From a virus: a DNA stretch of 35,992 nucleotides. Numbering within the stretch: position 1 is the first letter of the stretch; every line of letters starts with the position of its first letter. Below, piece by piece: positions 1-6,274 of the stretch. The stretch is taken from positions 1-35,992 of IMG/VR virus record IMGVR_UViG_3300005582_001979, one strand, 5' to 3'. Both the position numbers and the translations under genes were made by a program. Under the pieces are notes generated by a model. That model saw nothing but the letters and a program-made list of their open reading frames with translations. It was not told the DNA's origin and ran no database searches.

Positions 1-1
1 G

Positions 2-325
2 GTTGCCTACATCGGTATCATTGCCGCTAATAAACTCATTGGTCTTTCTAAATATACTCGTATCGCACAATGGTGTGCTCGTCGAGGAACACTACAAGAA
101 GAACTCTGCAACGACATTGCCCGAGAAATTATGAAGGCAACTGATAGCGAAAATGTTGCTGTTTATATTCAAGCAACTCATGGATGTTGTGAAAATCGTG
201 GCATTATGGCACACTCTAGTCTTACGCAGACTACAGTACTTAAAGGTGCGTTTAACACCGATGGCAATACAAAGAAAGAGTTCTTTGATAACATTAAATT
301 ACAGCAAGAATTTGCACCAAGATAA
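2..325 (+). CDS. folE: GTP cyclohydrolase I, C-terminal part (5' end outside window)
   Basis: FolE converts GTP to dihydroneopterin triphosphate, the first step of both folate and 7-deazaguanine (preQ0) synthesis. The reading frame is open from base 2, so the gene is cut by the window edge. The first internal ATG (131) is not the start, because the family-specific sequence begins before it: GLSKYTRIAQ followed by RRGTLQEEL, as in the FolE helix-turn region. Further on come VAVYIQATHGCCENRG and HSSLTQTTVLKGAF. The Cys of ATHGCC corresponds to the third zinc ligand (Cys181 in E. coli); the first Cys and His ligands would lie upstream, outside the window. With queE about 2 kb downstream in the same direction, a role in phage 7-deazaguanine synthesis is likely, although support of folate for ThyA is also possible. 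Identification is from sequence motifs. Confidence 0.88.
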   Translation, partial: VAYIGIIAANKLIGLSKYTRIAQWCARRGTLQEELCNDIAREIMKATDSENVAVYIQATHGCCENRGIMAHSSLTQTTVLKGAFNTDGNTKKEFFDNIKLQQEFAPR

Positions 326-336
326 GGAGATCTAAA

Positions 337-528
337 ATGGCAAAATTAAACAAACTAGCAAAAGTAAATGAATCAATTACTATCAATCGTTACGATAATG
401 GTTGGATGGTAGAAATTGGTGGGCGAGACAAAAAGCAAGATTGGAAGAACACCAAGACTATGTGCAATTCTGAAGAAGAAGTACTTGCAGTGGTCAAAGA
501 GTGGAACTCAATGGAATTAGATACTTAA
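337..528 (+). CDS. Small protein of unknown function (63 aa)
   Basis: I do not recognise this family. The ATG follows a good ribosome binding site (AAGGAGA, 326-332) just after the folE stop. The product is polar and basic at its N terminus (MAKLNKLAKVNESITINRYDNGWMVEIGGRD) with an acidic C-terminal half ending in an EEEVLAVVKEWNSMELDT helix-like stretch. The alternating hydrophobic pattern SITINRYDNGWMVEIGG suggests two beta strands and a turn followed by one helix. No signal peptide or membrane segment is visible. The next gene's ribosome binding site overlaps the stop of this one, so the two are probably co-transcribed and translationally linked. Confidence 0.75.
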   Translation: MAKLNKLAKVNESITINRYDNGWMVEIGGRDKKQDWKNTKTMCNSEEEVLAVVKEWNSMELDT

Positions 529-539
529 GGAGAAATATT

Positions 540-1235
540 ATGTTTGAAACAAACTTTACAGGCGACGACGTGTTAAGTTACCGCAGTGCTAGCGAAATTA
601 ATTCAGCAATGGGTCGTGTCTACGGACATATGAGCCTAGCTGTTATTGTATCGATGCTAGTTAGTTACTGGGTCGGAACTACTCCAGAATTATTGCAGTT
701 CTTTTTTACAGGCGTAACAAAATGGATTGTAATCTTTTCACCGCTATTAGCAATATTTGGTATTTCTGCGGTATTAGCTAACAATCCCAGTAAAAGTGTA
801 GCACAGTTATGCTTGCACGGATTTGCGGCGCTTATGGGATTGAGCTTTGCCACAATCTTTGCTGTGTTTACTATGGGTAGTATTGTGTCAGCATTTATGG
901 GTGCGGCAATACTGTTTGGTGTGATGAGTGGTTATGGTTACTTTACTAAAAAGGATCTAAGCTCAATGGGCCAGATGATGTTTGTTGGTTTGATTGCTAT
1001 TGTGATTGCCAGCATTGTAAACATCTTTATTGGCTCAAGTGTTATGGCTATGGTTATTAGTGCTTTGGCTATTATCATCTTCTTGGGATTAACGGCTTAT
1101 GACACACAACGTATCCGTGAAGCAGTCAGTGTTGACACTAGCCCAGCTGTAGAAGTAACAGGCGCATTAAGTTTATATATGGACTTTATAAACTTGTTCT
1201 TGAACTTGTTACAGTTGTTTGGCGATAGGAAATAA
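540..1235 (+). CDS. Bax inhibitor-1 / YccA-like integral membrane protein
   Basis: This is a 231-residue member of the BI-1 (TMBIM/YccA/YetJ) family of seven-helix inner-membrane proteins, which includes calcium-leak channels and E. coli YccA, a modulator of the FtsH protease. Hydrophobic segments lie at about residues 28-45, 60-80, 88-110, 113-131, 144-164, 168-186 and 207-226. Family marks are GYFTKKDLSSMGQMMFVGL, AYDTQRIRE and ALSLYMDFINLFLNLLQLFG. Asp188 and Asp215 fit the pH-sensing aspartate pair of B. subtilis YetJ. I chose the ATG at 540, because it follows TAAGGAGAAATATT and gives the family's usual N terminus; an upstream in-frame ATG at 501 would lie inside the preceding gene. Its role in the phage is not known; modulation of membrane protease or lysis timing is speculation. 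Confidence 0.88.
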   Translation: MFETNFTGDDVLSYRSASEINSAMGRVYGHMSLAVIVSMLVSYWVGTTPELLQFFFTGVTKWIVIFSPLLAIFGISAVLANNPSKSVAQLCLHGFAALMGLSFATIFAVFTMGSIVSAFMGAAILFGVMSGYGYFTKKDLSSMGQMMFVGLIAIVIASIVNIFIGSSVMAMVISALAIIIFLGLTAYDTQRIREAVSVDTSPAVEVTGALSLYMDFINLFLNLLQLFGDRK

Positions 1236-1237
1236 TT

Positions 1238-1453
1238 ATGAACTCCGTTGACATGGCTAATAATTTAATTTTTAGAGCTAAACACATAGAAGAGTTTACA
1301 GTTACTACTGAGGTGCCGGATGATTTTAGATTCAACGGACTTGTACCATTTGACATGCAAATAACAGGTAGTGTACTTGAAGCAAAAGTTTGGGCTATCA
1401 ATTTTGACGAAGCCGTTAGCACATTACATTCATTCTTAGAAACATGTAAATGA
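1238..1453 (+). CDS. Small protein of unknown function (71 aa)
   Basis: Not recognised. It starts two bases after the BI-1 stop, with a GATAGGAAAT element as a probable ribosome binding site inside the BI-1 gene. The protein has no membrane segment or cysteine motif. It contains EEFTVTTEVPDDFRFNGLVPFDMQI, a beta-like stretch, then an amphipathic helix-like C terminus (EAKVWAINFDEAVSTLHSFLETCK). The stop (TGA, 1451-1453) overlaps the ATG of a 38-codon reading frame at 1450, typical of the tight coupling in this block. Confidence 0.7.
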   Translation: MNSVDMANNLIFRAKHIEEFTVTTEVPDDFRFNGLVPFDMQITGSVLEAKVWAINFDEAVSTLHSFLETCK

Positions 1454-1566
1454 AATACATTACCAACATAACAGGCGAGATTAAGCTTCCCTGGGAACCC
1501 GGTTTGTTAGAATGGCTTCAGGAACAATATCCTGCTTCAAAGTATCGCATAGTGGAGTCTATATGA
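1450..1566 (+). CDS. Very small coupled protein (38 aa)
   Basis: This frame fills the otherwise empty space between the 71-residue gene and the cupin-like gene. It begins at an ATGA overlap with the upstream stop and ends at an ATGA overlap with the downstream start (1563). The translation begins MKYITNITGEIKLPWEPGLL and continues EWLQEQYPASKYRIVESI. The composition is protein-like, with a possible beta strand at the N terminus and a helix around GLLEWLQEQ. The double overlap is the main support; the function is unknown. The alternative is a non-coding spacer, but then the cupin-like gene would need its less likely start at 1512. Confidence 0.6.
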   Translation: MKYITNITGEIKLPWEPGLLEWLQEQYPASKYRIVESI

Positions 1567-2021
1567 AATGGATGTTATCTTGGTTAGAGAAGAATGGTAG
1601 AAAGCGTGTTATTTTTGACAGAATAAACGATGAACCATATCTTGAACGTTATTATATCTTCCTAAAAGACAGACAGCGTTTTCCCTTTAATGCTTTTATA
1701 CACAAGTTTCTTAAGTCAGATCCAGATGATGTTCATGATCATCCTTGGCCTTATGCTACACTGATCCTCAAAGGTGGTTATTGGGAATGGGTTCCAGTTT
1801 TTAATTCAATTGATGAAAAAGTTGGTGAGATTGCAAAGTGGAGAGGTCCTGGTCATTTTAGGATTTGCGGTGCTAACAGTTATCATAGAATTGAACTAGA
1901 TCCAAATATTACCGCATGGACTTTGTTTATGCCAGGGCCGCAGAAACGTGAATGGGGATTTCTTGTTAAGAACAAGTGGATTCACAATGACATATATCTT
2001 ACCGAAAGAGCAAAAAAATGA
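1563..2021 (+). CDS. Cupin-like protein of unknown function
   Basis: This 152-residue protein carries HDHPWPYATLILKGGYWEW at residues 58-76, which fits a metal-binding cupin motif: His58, His60 and Glu75, with a later His108 in ANSYHRIEL. Such motifs hold a divalent metal in small beta-barrel enzymes or sugar-binding proteins. The N terminus is basic (MKWMLSWLEKNGRKRVIF). I prefer the ATG at 1563, which overlaps the preceding stop as ATGA; a longer version from 1512 adds 17 residues that would be read out of frame through the 38-residue gene. It overlaps the MazG-like gene by four bases. The substrate and reaction are unknown; the cupin call rests on the motif only. Confidence 0.72.
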   Translation: MKWMLSWLEKNGRKRVIFDRINDEPYLERYYIFLKDRQRFPFNAFIHKFLKSDPDDVHDHPWPYATLILKGGYWEWVPVFNSIDEKVGEIAKWRGPGHFRICGANSYHRIELDPNITAWTLFMPGPQKREWGFLVKNKWIHNDIYLTERAKK

Positions 2022-2296
2022 ATAATCAAGAAAGAGAAGTAATGAATATCCTTAGCGAAGAATGTGCTGAGGTAATTCAGGCAGTTAGTAAGTGTCATAG
2101 ATTTGGGTTACACAATTACAAGCCGGGTAAACCAAAAACTAACTGTGAACACTTAGAAGAAGAAATTGGCGATTTGCTAGCTATGGTAGATATTCTACTT
2201 GACATAGGTGTGGTTAATCAAGTATCATTAGACGTAGCAAAAAAAGCTAAAATTGAAAAACTAAAACAATGGTCTACCATTTACGAAAATGTATAA
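2018..2296 (+). CDS. MazG-like nucleotide pyrophosphohydrolase
   Basis: MazG-family enzymes hydrolyse nucleoside triphosphates to monophosphate and pyrophosphate. In marine phages they are thought to adjust nucleotide or alarmone pools during infection. This 92-residue protein shows the two-part metal-binding signature: SEECAEVIQA at residues 13-22 (EExxE) and EEEIGDLLAMVD at 47-58 (ExxD), with the expected helical pattern. The size fits a single-domain all-alpha NTP-PPase rather than full-length two-domain MazG. Its start overlaps the cupin-like gene (ATGA) and its end overlaps the next gene by eight bases. The exact substrate cannot be read from sequence. Confidence 0.83.
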   Translation: MNNQEREVMNILSEECAEVIQAVSKCHRFGLHNYKPGKPKTNCEHLEEEIGDLLAMVDILLDIGVVNQVSLDVAKKAKIEKLKQWSTIYENV

Positions 2297-2510
2297 AACA
2301 ATATATACCGAAGTTGAAGTTGATGTCGAGCTATCGGAGTTCGACACTGATGATCTCATTGAGGAACTAGAAAGCCGCGGGGCTGGCATTGTCGAGTTTG
2401 GTGATGGCAAAGAGATTCTAGAAGCGATTTATGAAAAACGCAGACTGGGTAAAGATTATCAAATAGAATTAAACCAATTAATTTGGTTAGGATTAGGAAA
2501 GATTGTATGA
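2289..2510 (+). CDS. Small acidic protein of unknown function (73 aa)
   Basis: Not recognised. The first half is strongly acidic (TEVEVDVELSEFDTDDLIEELESRG), followed by a basic stretch (YEKRRLGKDYQIELNQLIWLGLGKIV). The N-terminal pattern looks like a beta strand leading into an amphipathic helix. It overlaps the MazG-like gene by eight bases at its start, and its TGA stop (2508-2510) overlaps the queE ATG (2507). It is therefore translated as part of a coupled series with the MazG-like protein and QueE. Confidence 0.72.
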   Translation: MYKTIYTEVEVDVELSEFDTDDLIEELESRGAGIVEFGDGKEILEAIYEKRRLGKDYQIELNQLIWLGLGKIV

Positions 2511-3355
2511 GTAAAATTAAGATAGCAGAATTATTTTATAGTATACAAGGTGAAGGACGTTACATGGGTGTACCGTCTGTGTTCTTGCGTACATTTGGAT
2601 GTAACTTTACCTGTCAAGGTTTTGGTATGCCACGTGGCGAACTATCTAATGAACGTGAAGCTATTGCAGAGCGTATTCTAGAATTTAAAGATTATAATGA
2701 ACTTCCATTAGTAAGTACAGGTTGCGACAGTTATGCAAGTTGGGATGCTCGTTTTAAAGATCTTAGCCCGCTAGTCGAAACTGATGGCATCGTAGAACGC
2801 ATTATGGAAATGTTGCCACACAAAGAATGGCATGATGAACATCTTGTCATTACTGGCGGCGAACCATTGCTAGGTTGGCAAAAACAATATCCAGATTTGT
2901 TAAGACATCCTAAGATGAAAGGTTTGAAAGAACTTACGTTTGAAACTAACGGAACAATGCGTCTTACTACTGCATTTAAAGAATTCTTAGCAGACTGGGC
3001 ATTTGGCGGCGACGAGAGAGAAATTACATTTAGTGTAAGTGCCAAACTTCCTTGCAGTGGCGAGCCGTGGGACGATGCTATTAAACCAGAGCGAGTAGTT
3101 GAGTATGAGCAATACGGTACAGCTTATTTGAAGTTTGTTATTGCTACAGAGCAAGACTTTGCTGATGCTGAATGTGCTATTGCCGCTTATCGTACAGCAG
3201 GATTTAAAGGGCATGTTTATCTAATGCCAGTGGGCGGTGTAGAAAGTGTCTACGCAATGAATAATCGTAATGTAGCAATATTAGCTATGAAAAACGGTTT
3301 ACGTTACAGTGATAGGTTGCAGGTGCCACTATTTAAAAATGAGTGGGGAACTTGA
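2507..3355 (+). CDS. queE: 7-carboxy-7-deazaguanine synthase-like radical SAM enzyme
   Basis: QueE rearranges 6-carboxy-tetrahydropterin to 7-carboxy-7-deazaguanine on the route to preQ0, used for tRNA queuosine or for phage 7-deazaguanine DNA modification. The 282-residue product has AELFYSIQGEGRYMGVPSVF at the N terminus, the usual QueE opening, then GCNFTC at residues 31-36 and HLVITGGEPLLG at about 112-123, the radical SAM GGEP motif. The cluster-binding cysteines are unusual: Cys32 and Cys36 have CX3C spacing, but the residue following is Gln and the expected CDT-type third site appears only at Cys73 (GCDSYASWD), giving CX3CX36C. The start at 2507 overlaps the previous stop (ATGA); a start at 2483 would add eight non-family residues. 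The upstream folE supports the pathway. Confidence 0.87.
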   Translation: MSKIKIAELFYSIQGEGRYMGVPSVFLRTFGCNFTCQGFGMPRGELSNEREAIAERILEFKDYNELPLVSTGCDSYASWDARFKDLSPLVETDGIVERIMEMLPHKEWHDEHLVITGGEPLLGWQKQYPDLLRHPKMKGLKELTFETNGTMRLTTAFKEFLADWAFGGDEREITFSVSAKLPCSGEPWDDAIKPERVVEYEQYGTAYLKFVIATEQDFADAECAIAAYRTAGFKGHVYLMPVGGVESVYAMNNRNVAILAMKNGLRYSDRLQVPLFKNEWGT

Positions 3356-3780
3356 TGAATAAGTTTATTAAAAAGATATTTGGCATCGATAAAATTGAAG
3401 CTGAAGTAGCCGAAGCAACTAAACAAAAAATTGAAGCCGAAGCCGAAGCCAAACAAGCCAAAGAAGATGCACGAAAAGCTAAACTAACACCCAAAGATCT
3501 TGCTACAGAAAAAGGTGAGCCGTGGGTAGGAGTACTAGATACAAAAGTAAATCCGGAAAATCCTCGCAATGGGTTTTTTGAACTTGACTGGAATGAACAT
3601 TTTGTAGTACAATTAAGATTAGCAGGCTATAAAGGTGACGACGAAGAGGCAGTAGTTGATTTGTGGTTCCAGGACCTTTGTAGGAATGTAGGACAAGAAT
3701 CAGGTGTTGATATGGACAGACGAGGTTCTGGATATATTAATGTTAATAATCTAGGTGATGGAAAAACAGAGGTCAGTTAA
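3355..3780 (+). CDS. Unknown protein with N-terminal charged coiled coil (141 aa)
   Basis: No function is recognised. Residues about 10-48 form a highly charged Ala/Glu/Lys-rich helix, encoded partly by a triple GAAGCC repeat near 3434-3451, and likely coiled coil. The rest is a compact mixed region with WVGVLDTKVNPENPRNGFFELDW and a WFQDLCRNVG segment. The ATG at 3355 overlaps the queE stop as TGATG. A start at 3343 would lie inside queE in another frame and is less likely. Its TAA overlaps the ATG of the exonuclease gene (TAATG), so it is probably made alongside it. No membrane segment or signal is visible. Confidence 0.75.
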   Translation: MNKFIKKIFGIDKIEAEVAEATKQKIEAEAEAKQAKEDARKAKLTPKDLATEKGEPWVGVLDTKVNPENPRNGFFELDWNEHFVVQLRLAGYKGDDEEAVVDLWFQDLCRNVGQESGVDMDRRGSGYINVNNLGDGKTEVS

Positions 3781-4766
3781 TGACATATATTTTAGTTGAT
3801 ACAGCAAATACTTTTTTTCGTGCTAGACACGTAGTTCGTGGAGATACTAGTGAGAAAGTAGGCATGGCTATGCATATTATTCTTAATTCAGTTAAGAAAG
3901 CATGGCAAGACTTTGATGGCAGTCATGTAGTATTCTGTTTAGAAGGTAGATCGTGGCGTAAGGATCATTATGCACCTTACAAGCGAAACCGCACCGATGC
4001 TCGGGCCGCGCACAGCCCTCGCGAAGCTGAGGAAGAAAAACTATTTTGGGAAACGTTTGATCAGTTTAAAGATTTTGTTACTAGCAAAACAAACTGTTCA
4101 GTATTACAAAATCCTCAACTAGAAGCAGATGATCTTATTGCAGGATTTATCCAGGCGCATCCCAATTCGAATCATGTTATCATATCAACTGACGGCGACT
4201 TTGCACAGCTCATTGCGCCGAACGTAAAACAATATAATGGTGTAATGGAAATTACAACCACGCATGAAGGATATTTTGATGCTAAAGGTAAACCTGTCGT
4301 TGATAAGAAAACTAAACAAGTTAAGCCGGCGCCGGATCCATCCTGGTTGTTATTTGAGAAGTGTATGCGTGGAGACACCTCCGACAACATCTTTAGTGCT
4401 TATCCGGGAGTACGTGAGAAAGGCACAAAGAATAAAGTTGGTCTCCGTGACGCATTTGCCGACCGTGACAAGCGCGGATATTCTTGGAACAATATGATGC
4501 TTCAGCGTTGGACCGACCACGAAGGTGTTGAACACAAGGTACTAGAAGATTATAATCGTAATGTTAAACTATGCGATTTAACTGCACAACCTGCTGAGAT
4601 TAAAACTATAATCCAAGAAACTATTAATGCAGAAACTAGCAAGGAAAAAAATATTCCACAAGTAGGTGTTCGTCTGTTAAAGTTTTGTGCAGAATATGAC
4701 TTACAAAGAATTAGCGATAATGTACAAGGTTACGCTGACCCGTTAAATGCAAGGTATACAAAATGA
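3780..4766 (+). CDS. 5'-3' exonuclease / flap endonuclease, T4 RNase H-like
   Basis: FEN-family nucleases remove RNA primers and 5' flaps during lagging-strand DNA synthesis. This 328-residue protein shows the acidic metal-site residues in the expected order: Asp7 in ILVDTANTFFRAR, Glu115/Asp117/Asp118 in QLEADDLIAG, Asp138 and Asp140 in IISTDGDFAQL, and Asp199 and Asp202 in MRGDTSDNI. The helix-hairpin region follows the last pair. The basic KRNRTDARAAH segment at about 68-78 fits the arch region that clamps the 5' end. The length is close to T4 RNase H (about 305 aa). It overlaps neighbours at both ends (TAATG and ATGA). The assignment is firm for the superfamily and reasonable for the replication role. 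Confidence 0.88.
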   Translation: MTYILVDTANTFFRARHVVRGDTSEKVGMAMHIILNSVKKAWQDFDGSHVVFCLEGRSWRKDHYAPYKRNRTDARAAHSPREAEEEKLFWETFDQFKDFVTSKTNCSVLQNPQLEADDLIAGFIQAHPNSNHVIISTDGDFAQLIAPNVKQYNGVMEITTTHEGYFDAKGKPVVDKKTKQVKPAPDPSWLLFEKCMRGDTSDNIFSAYPGVREKGTKNKVGLRDAFADRDKRGYSWNNMMLQRWTDHEGVEHKVLEDYNRNVKLCDLTAQPAEIKTIIQETINAETSKEKNIPQVGVRLLKFCAEYDLQRISDNVQGYADPLNARYTK

Positions 4767-5248
4767 ACGCAGTTGCTAAGGTACTTGTTCCAAATAAAAT
4801 ATGGATCGTTGAAGATGGCGGTCAAAAAGTTGGAACACTAAACAAAGAGAAAAAGGGATTCAGTTTTTATCATAAAGGTCAGAAAATGGACTTTGATAAA
4901 AAAGGTATCAAACAACAATTTGGAGAAAGTATTACTGAAGAGATTGAGAAGATTGTAAAGATTTCTAAAACAGTAACAACTGAACCACTTAATGTATATG
5001 AATATCCATGCGGTAGTAGACCACATAATCCTGTTTACAACATAAAGAAAAAACTGCCGATCTATGCCAAAAGTAATAAAAGTAAAAGCCTGTATTGTGC
5101 AGGGCACTACGTTATTCAATTCCGTAAAGGTTGGGTTAAGAGCTTTTGTCCAAAATTAATTACATTAGAACGATATCCGTTTAAAGGTCCTTTTAAGACC
5201 GAAGAAGAAATGAAGACTGTACTAAGTCAGCTGAGTAAAGAAAAATGA
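4763..5248 (+). CDS. Unknown basic protein (161 aa)
   Basis: No function is recognised. The protein is lysine-rich and soluble, with an N-terminal module (IWIVEDGGQKVGTLNKEKKGFSFYHKGQKMDF) that reads like a small beta sheet. A C-terminal module carries Cys at YPCGSRPHNPVY, YCAGHYVIQF and FCPKLITLERYPFKGPF. The FKGPFKTEEEMKTVL ending suggests a short terminal helix. Spaced Cys and His residues could bind a metal, but there is no classic zinc-finger spacing. It overlaps the exonuclease gene (ATGA) and the next gene (ATGA), so it may act in the same replication-related group, which is inference from position only. Confidence 0.75.
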   Translation: MNAVAKVLVPNKIWIVEDGGQKVGTLNKEKKGFSFYHKGQKMDFDKKGIKQQFGESITEEIEKIVKISKTVTTEPLNVYEYPCGSRPHNPVYNIKKKLPIYAKSNKSKSLYCAGHYVIQFRKGWVKSFCPKLITLERYPFKGPFKTEEEMKTVLSQLSKEK

Positions 5249-5457
5249 GTAACTTAAACACTTTACCCATCGAAATGTTCTTAGATAAGGCTAGAATCGC
5301 TACCAAAAGCAATCAAAAGAACCTAATTTTAGACATTAAAGAAGTACAGGCACTAGCGGATAGTCTAGCAGTAGTCATGACACGATTAGCGGGTCAAACA
5401 GTTACTTCTGCACCAATTGACTCAGTGCAAGTAAGCATGGACGGTGGAAAGTTTTAA
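5245..5457 (+). CDS. Small protein of unknown function (70 aa)
   Basis: Not recognised. It has a helical-looking pattern: TLPIEMFLDKARIATKSNQKNLILDIKEVQALADSLAVVMTRLAG. No cysteine, membrane segment or signal peptide is visible. It starts within an ATGA overlap with the preceding gene, and its last codons overlap the GTG start of the next frame if that upstream start is used. The helical middle could mediate oligomerisation; this is a guess from pattern. Confidence 0.72.
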   Translation: MSNLNTLPIEMFLDKARIATKSNQKNLILDIKEVQALADSLAVVMTRLAGQTVTSAPIDSVQVSMDGGKF

Positions 5458-5815
5458 GATTTATAATAAATATATGCGTACTGAACCCGGAGCGCATATA
5501 TCAATGTCAAGACCAAAGCCGTCTATTCTGTTAGAAATTACTAATAAAAAAACTTATAAAACTGAACAGGTTTTAGAAGCCGATGCCATTTGGGCTGTCT
5601 TTTATAAAGAAAAACCAGTTAATTTAAAGACCACAAGCATGGTGGCACAACACTTAGGTCCAAAATATAAAAAGGTAAGTTTTTCAAATAGAGGCCATGC
5701 TATTAATTTGGCCGAGAAACTTAATAAGATGTTTAACTGTAATGATTTTTCTGTATTTAGATTAACCACCGGAGATAAAGTTGGCGAAATCGGATCAAAA
5801 GCTTCAGCTGACTGA
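5444..5815 (+). CDS. Unknown protein (123 aa; 113 aa if started at ATG 5474)
   Basis: No family is recognised. The product is basic with segments SMSRPKPSILLEITNKKTYKTEQVLEADAIWAVFYKEKPVNLK and a later RGHAINLAEKLNKMFNCNDFSVFRLTTGD, a beta/helix/beta pattern. The start is uncertain: the GTG at 5444 gives a 14-base overlap with the previous gene, whereas the ATG at 5474 leaves a 16-base AT-rich gap. Neither has a strong ribosome binding site. Its 3' end overlaps the next gene by 35 bases in another frame, which is more than elsewhere in this block. Confidence 0.65.
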   Translation: MESFKIYNKYMRTEPGAHISMSRPKPSILLEITNKKTYKTEQVLEADAIWAVFYKEKPVNLKTTSMVAQHLGPKYKKVSFSNRGHAINLAEKLNKMFNCNDFSVFRLTTGDKVGEIGSKASAD

Positions 5816-6203
5816 ACAACTGCTAACGCAGTTAGGTATCGCTACAACTCCTAAAAATATAAAAGAATGGCACCTACTATGGTGGAAAAATCCCAGGAAC
5901 AACGGCGCCCATAGTCTTCGATTAACCGAACGAGGACTCGAAGACTTTGAAACCAAAGTTGGCCTTAAATCTTATAAAATAGATTTTCCAGAACCAATTG
6001 AAGTGGTTACTAATCAACTTATTTTACATTTGGACAGATTTATAGACAGTCCGTATTATGTAACTAGAAAGTATATAAAAGTTTTTACTGAAAAAATGGC
6101 TGTACAATTAGTACTGTTTAGCGGTGATGTCCAAAAATACGGACTTGCTAAGGCATTATCAGCAAAAAATCATCAATTGCCCATTGACAACCCGGCTGAA
6201 TGA
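5781..6203 (+). CDS. Unknown protein with TTG start (140 aa)
   Basis: Function not recognised. I place the start at TTG 5781, because GGAG at 5771-5774 lies six bases upstream and no ATG occurs before the protein is mostly read. That makes a 35-base overlap with the preceding gene. The protein has EWHLLWWKNPRNNGAHSLRLTERGLEDFETKVGLKSYKI, in which SLRLTERGLEDFE looks like a winged-helix-style segment, and later YYVTRKYIKVFTEKMAVQLVLFSGDVQKYGLAKAL. This could be a nucleic-acid-binding protein, but the support is weak. A sigma70 promoter for the next gene begins inside its last codons. Confidence 0.68.
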   Translation: MAKSDQKLQLTEQLLTQLGIATTPKNIKEWHLLWWKNPRNNGAHSLRLTERGLEDFETKVGLKSYKIDFPEPIEVVTNQLILHLDRFIDSPYYVTRKYIKVFTEKMAVQLVLFSGDVQKYGLAKALSAKNHQLPIDNPAE

Positions 6204-6212
6204 CTATATAAT
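6184..6212 (+). promoter_or_regulatory. Perfect-consensus sigma70 promoter upstream of the MoxR-type ATPase
   Basis: TTGACA at 6184-6189 and TATAAT at 6207-6212 are separated by exactly 17 bases. Both hexamers are full consensus matches, and the spacing is optimal. The -35 box lies in the final codons of the preceding gene. The leader to the ATG at 6275 is about 55 bases. It probably allows host-polymerase transcription early in infection. Confidence 0.85.
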
Positions 6213-6274
6213 ATATACATGTTGAAGCAATAAGTGCTTAACATTTTTTTAAACCTAATTTGAGAAAGTTTATT

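Noticed and set aside
1248-1277. TTGACA at 1248 as a sigma70 promoter
   Set aside because: No acceptable -10 hexamer lies 16-18 bases downstream, and the site is within a coding region.
1512-1562. An upstream start for the cupin-like gene
   Set aside because: It would overlap the 38-codon gene by 55 bases and lacks a ribosome binding site; the ATGA overlap at 1563 fits the pattern of neighbours.
5465-5472. AATAAATA as a late promoter
   Set aside because: It directly abuts the possible ATG at 5474, leaving no room for a leader, and lies in a very AT-rich stretch.
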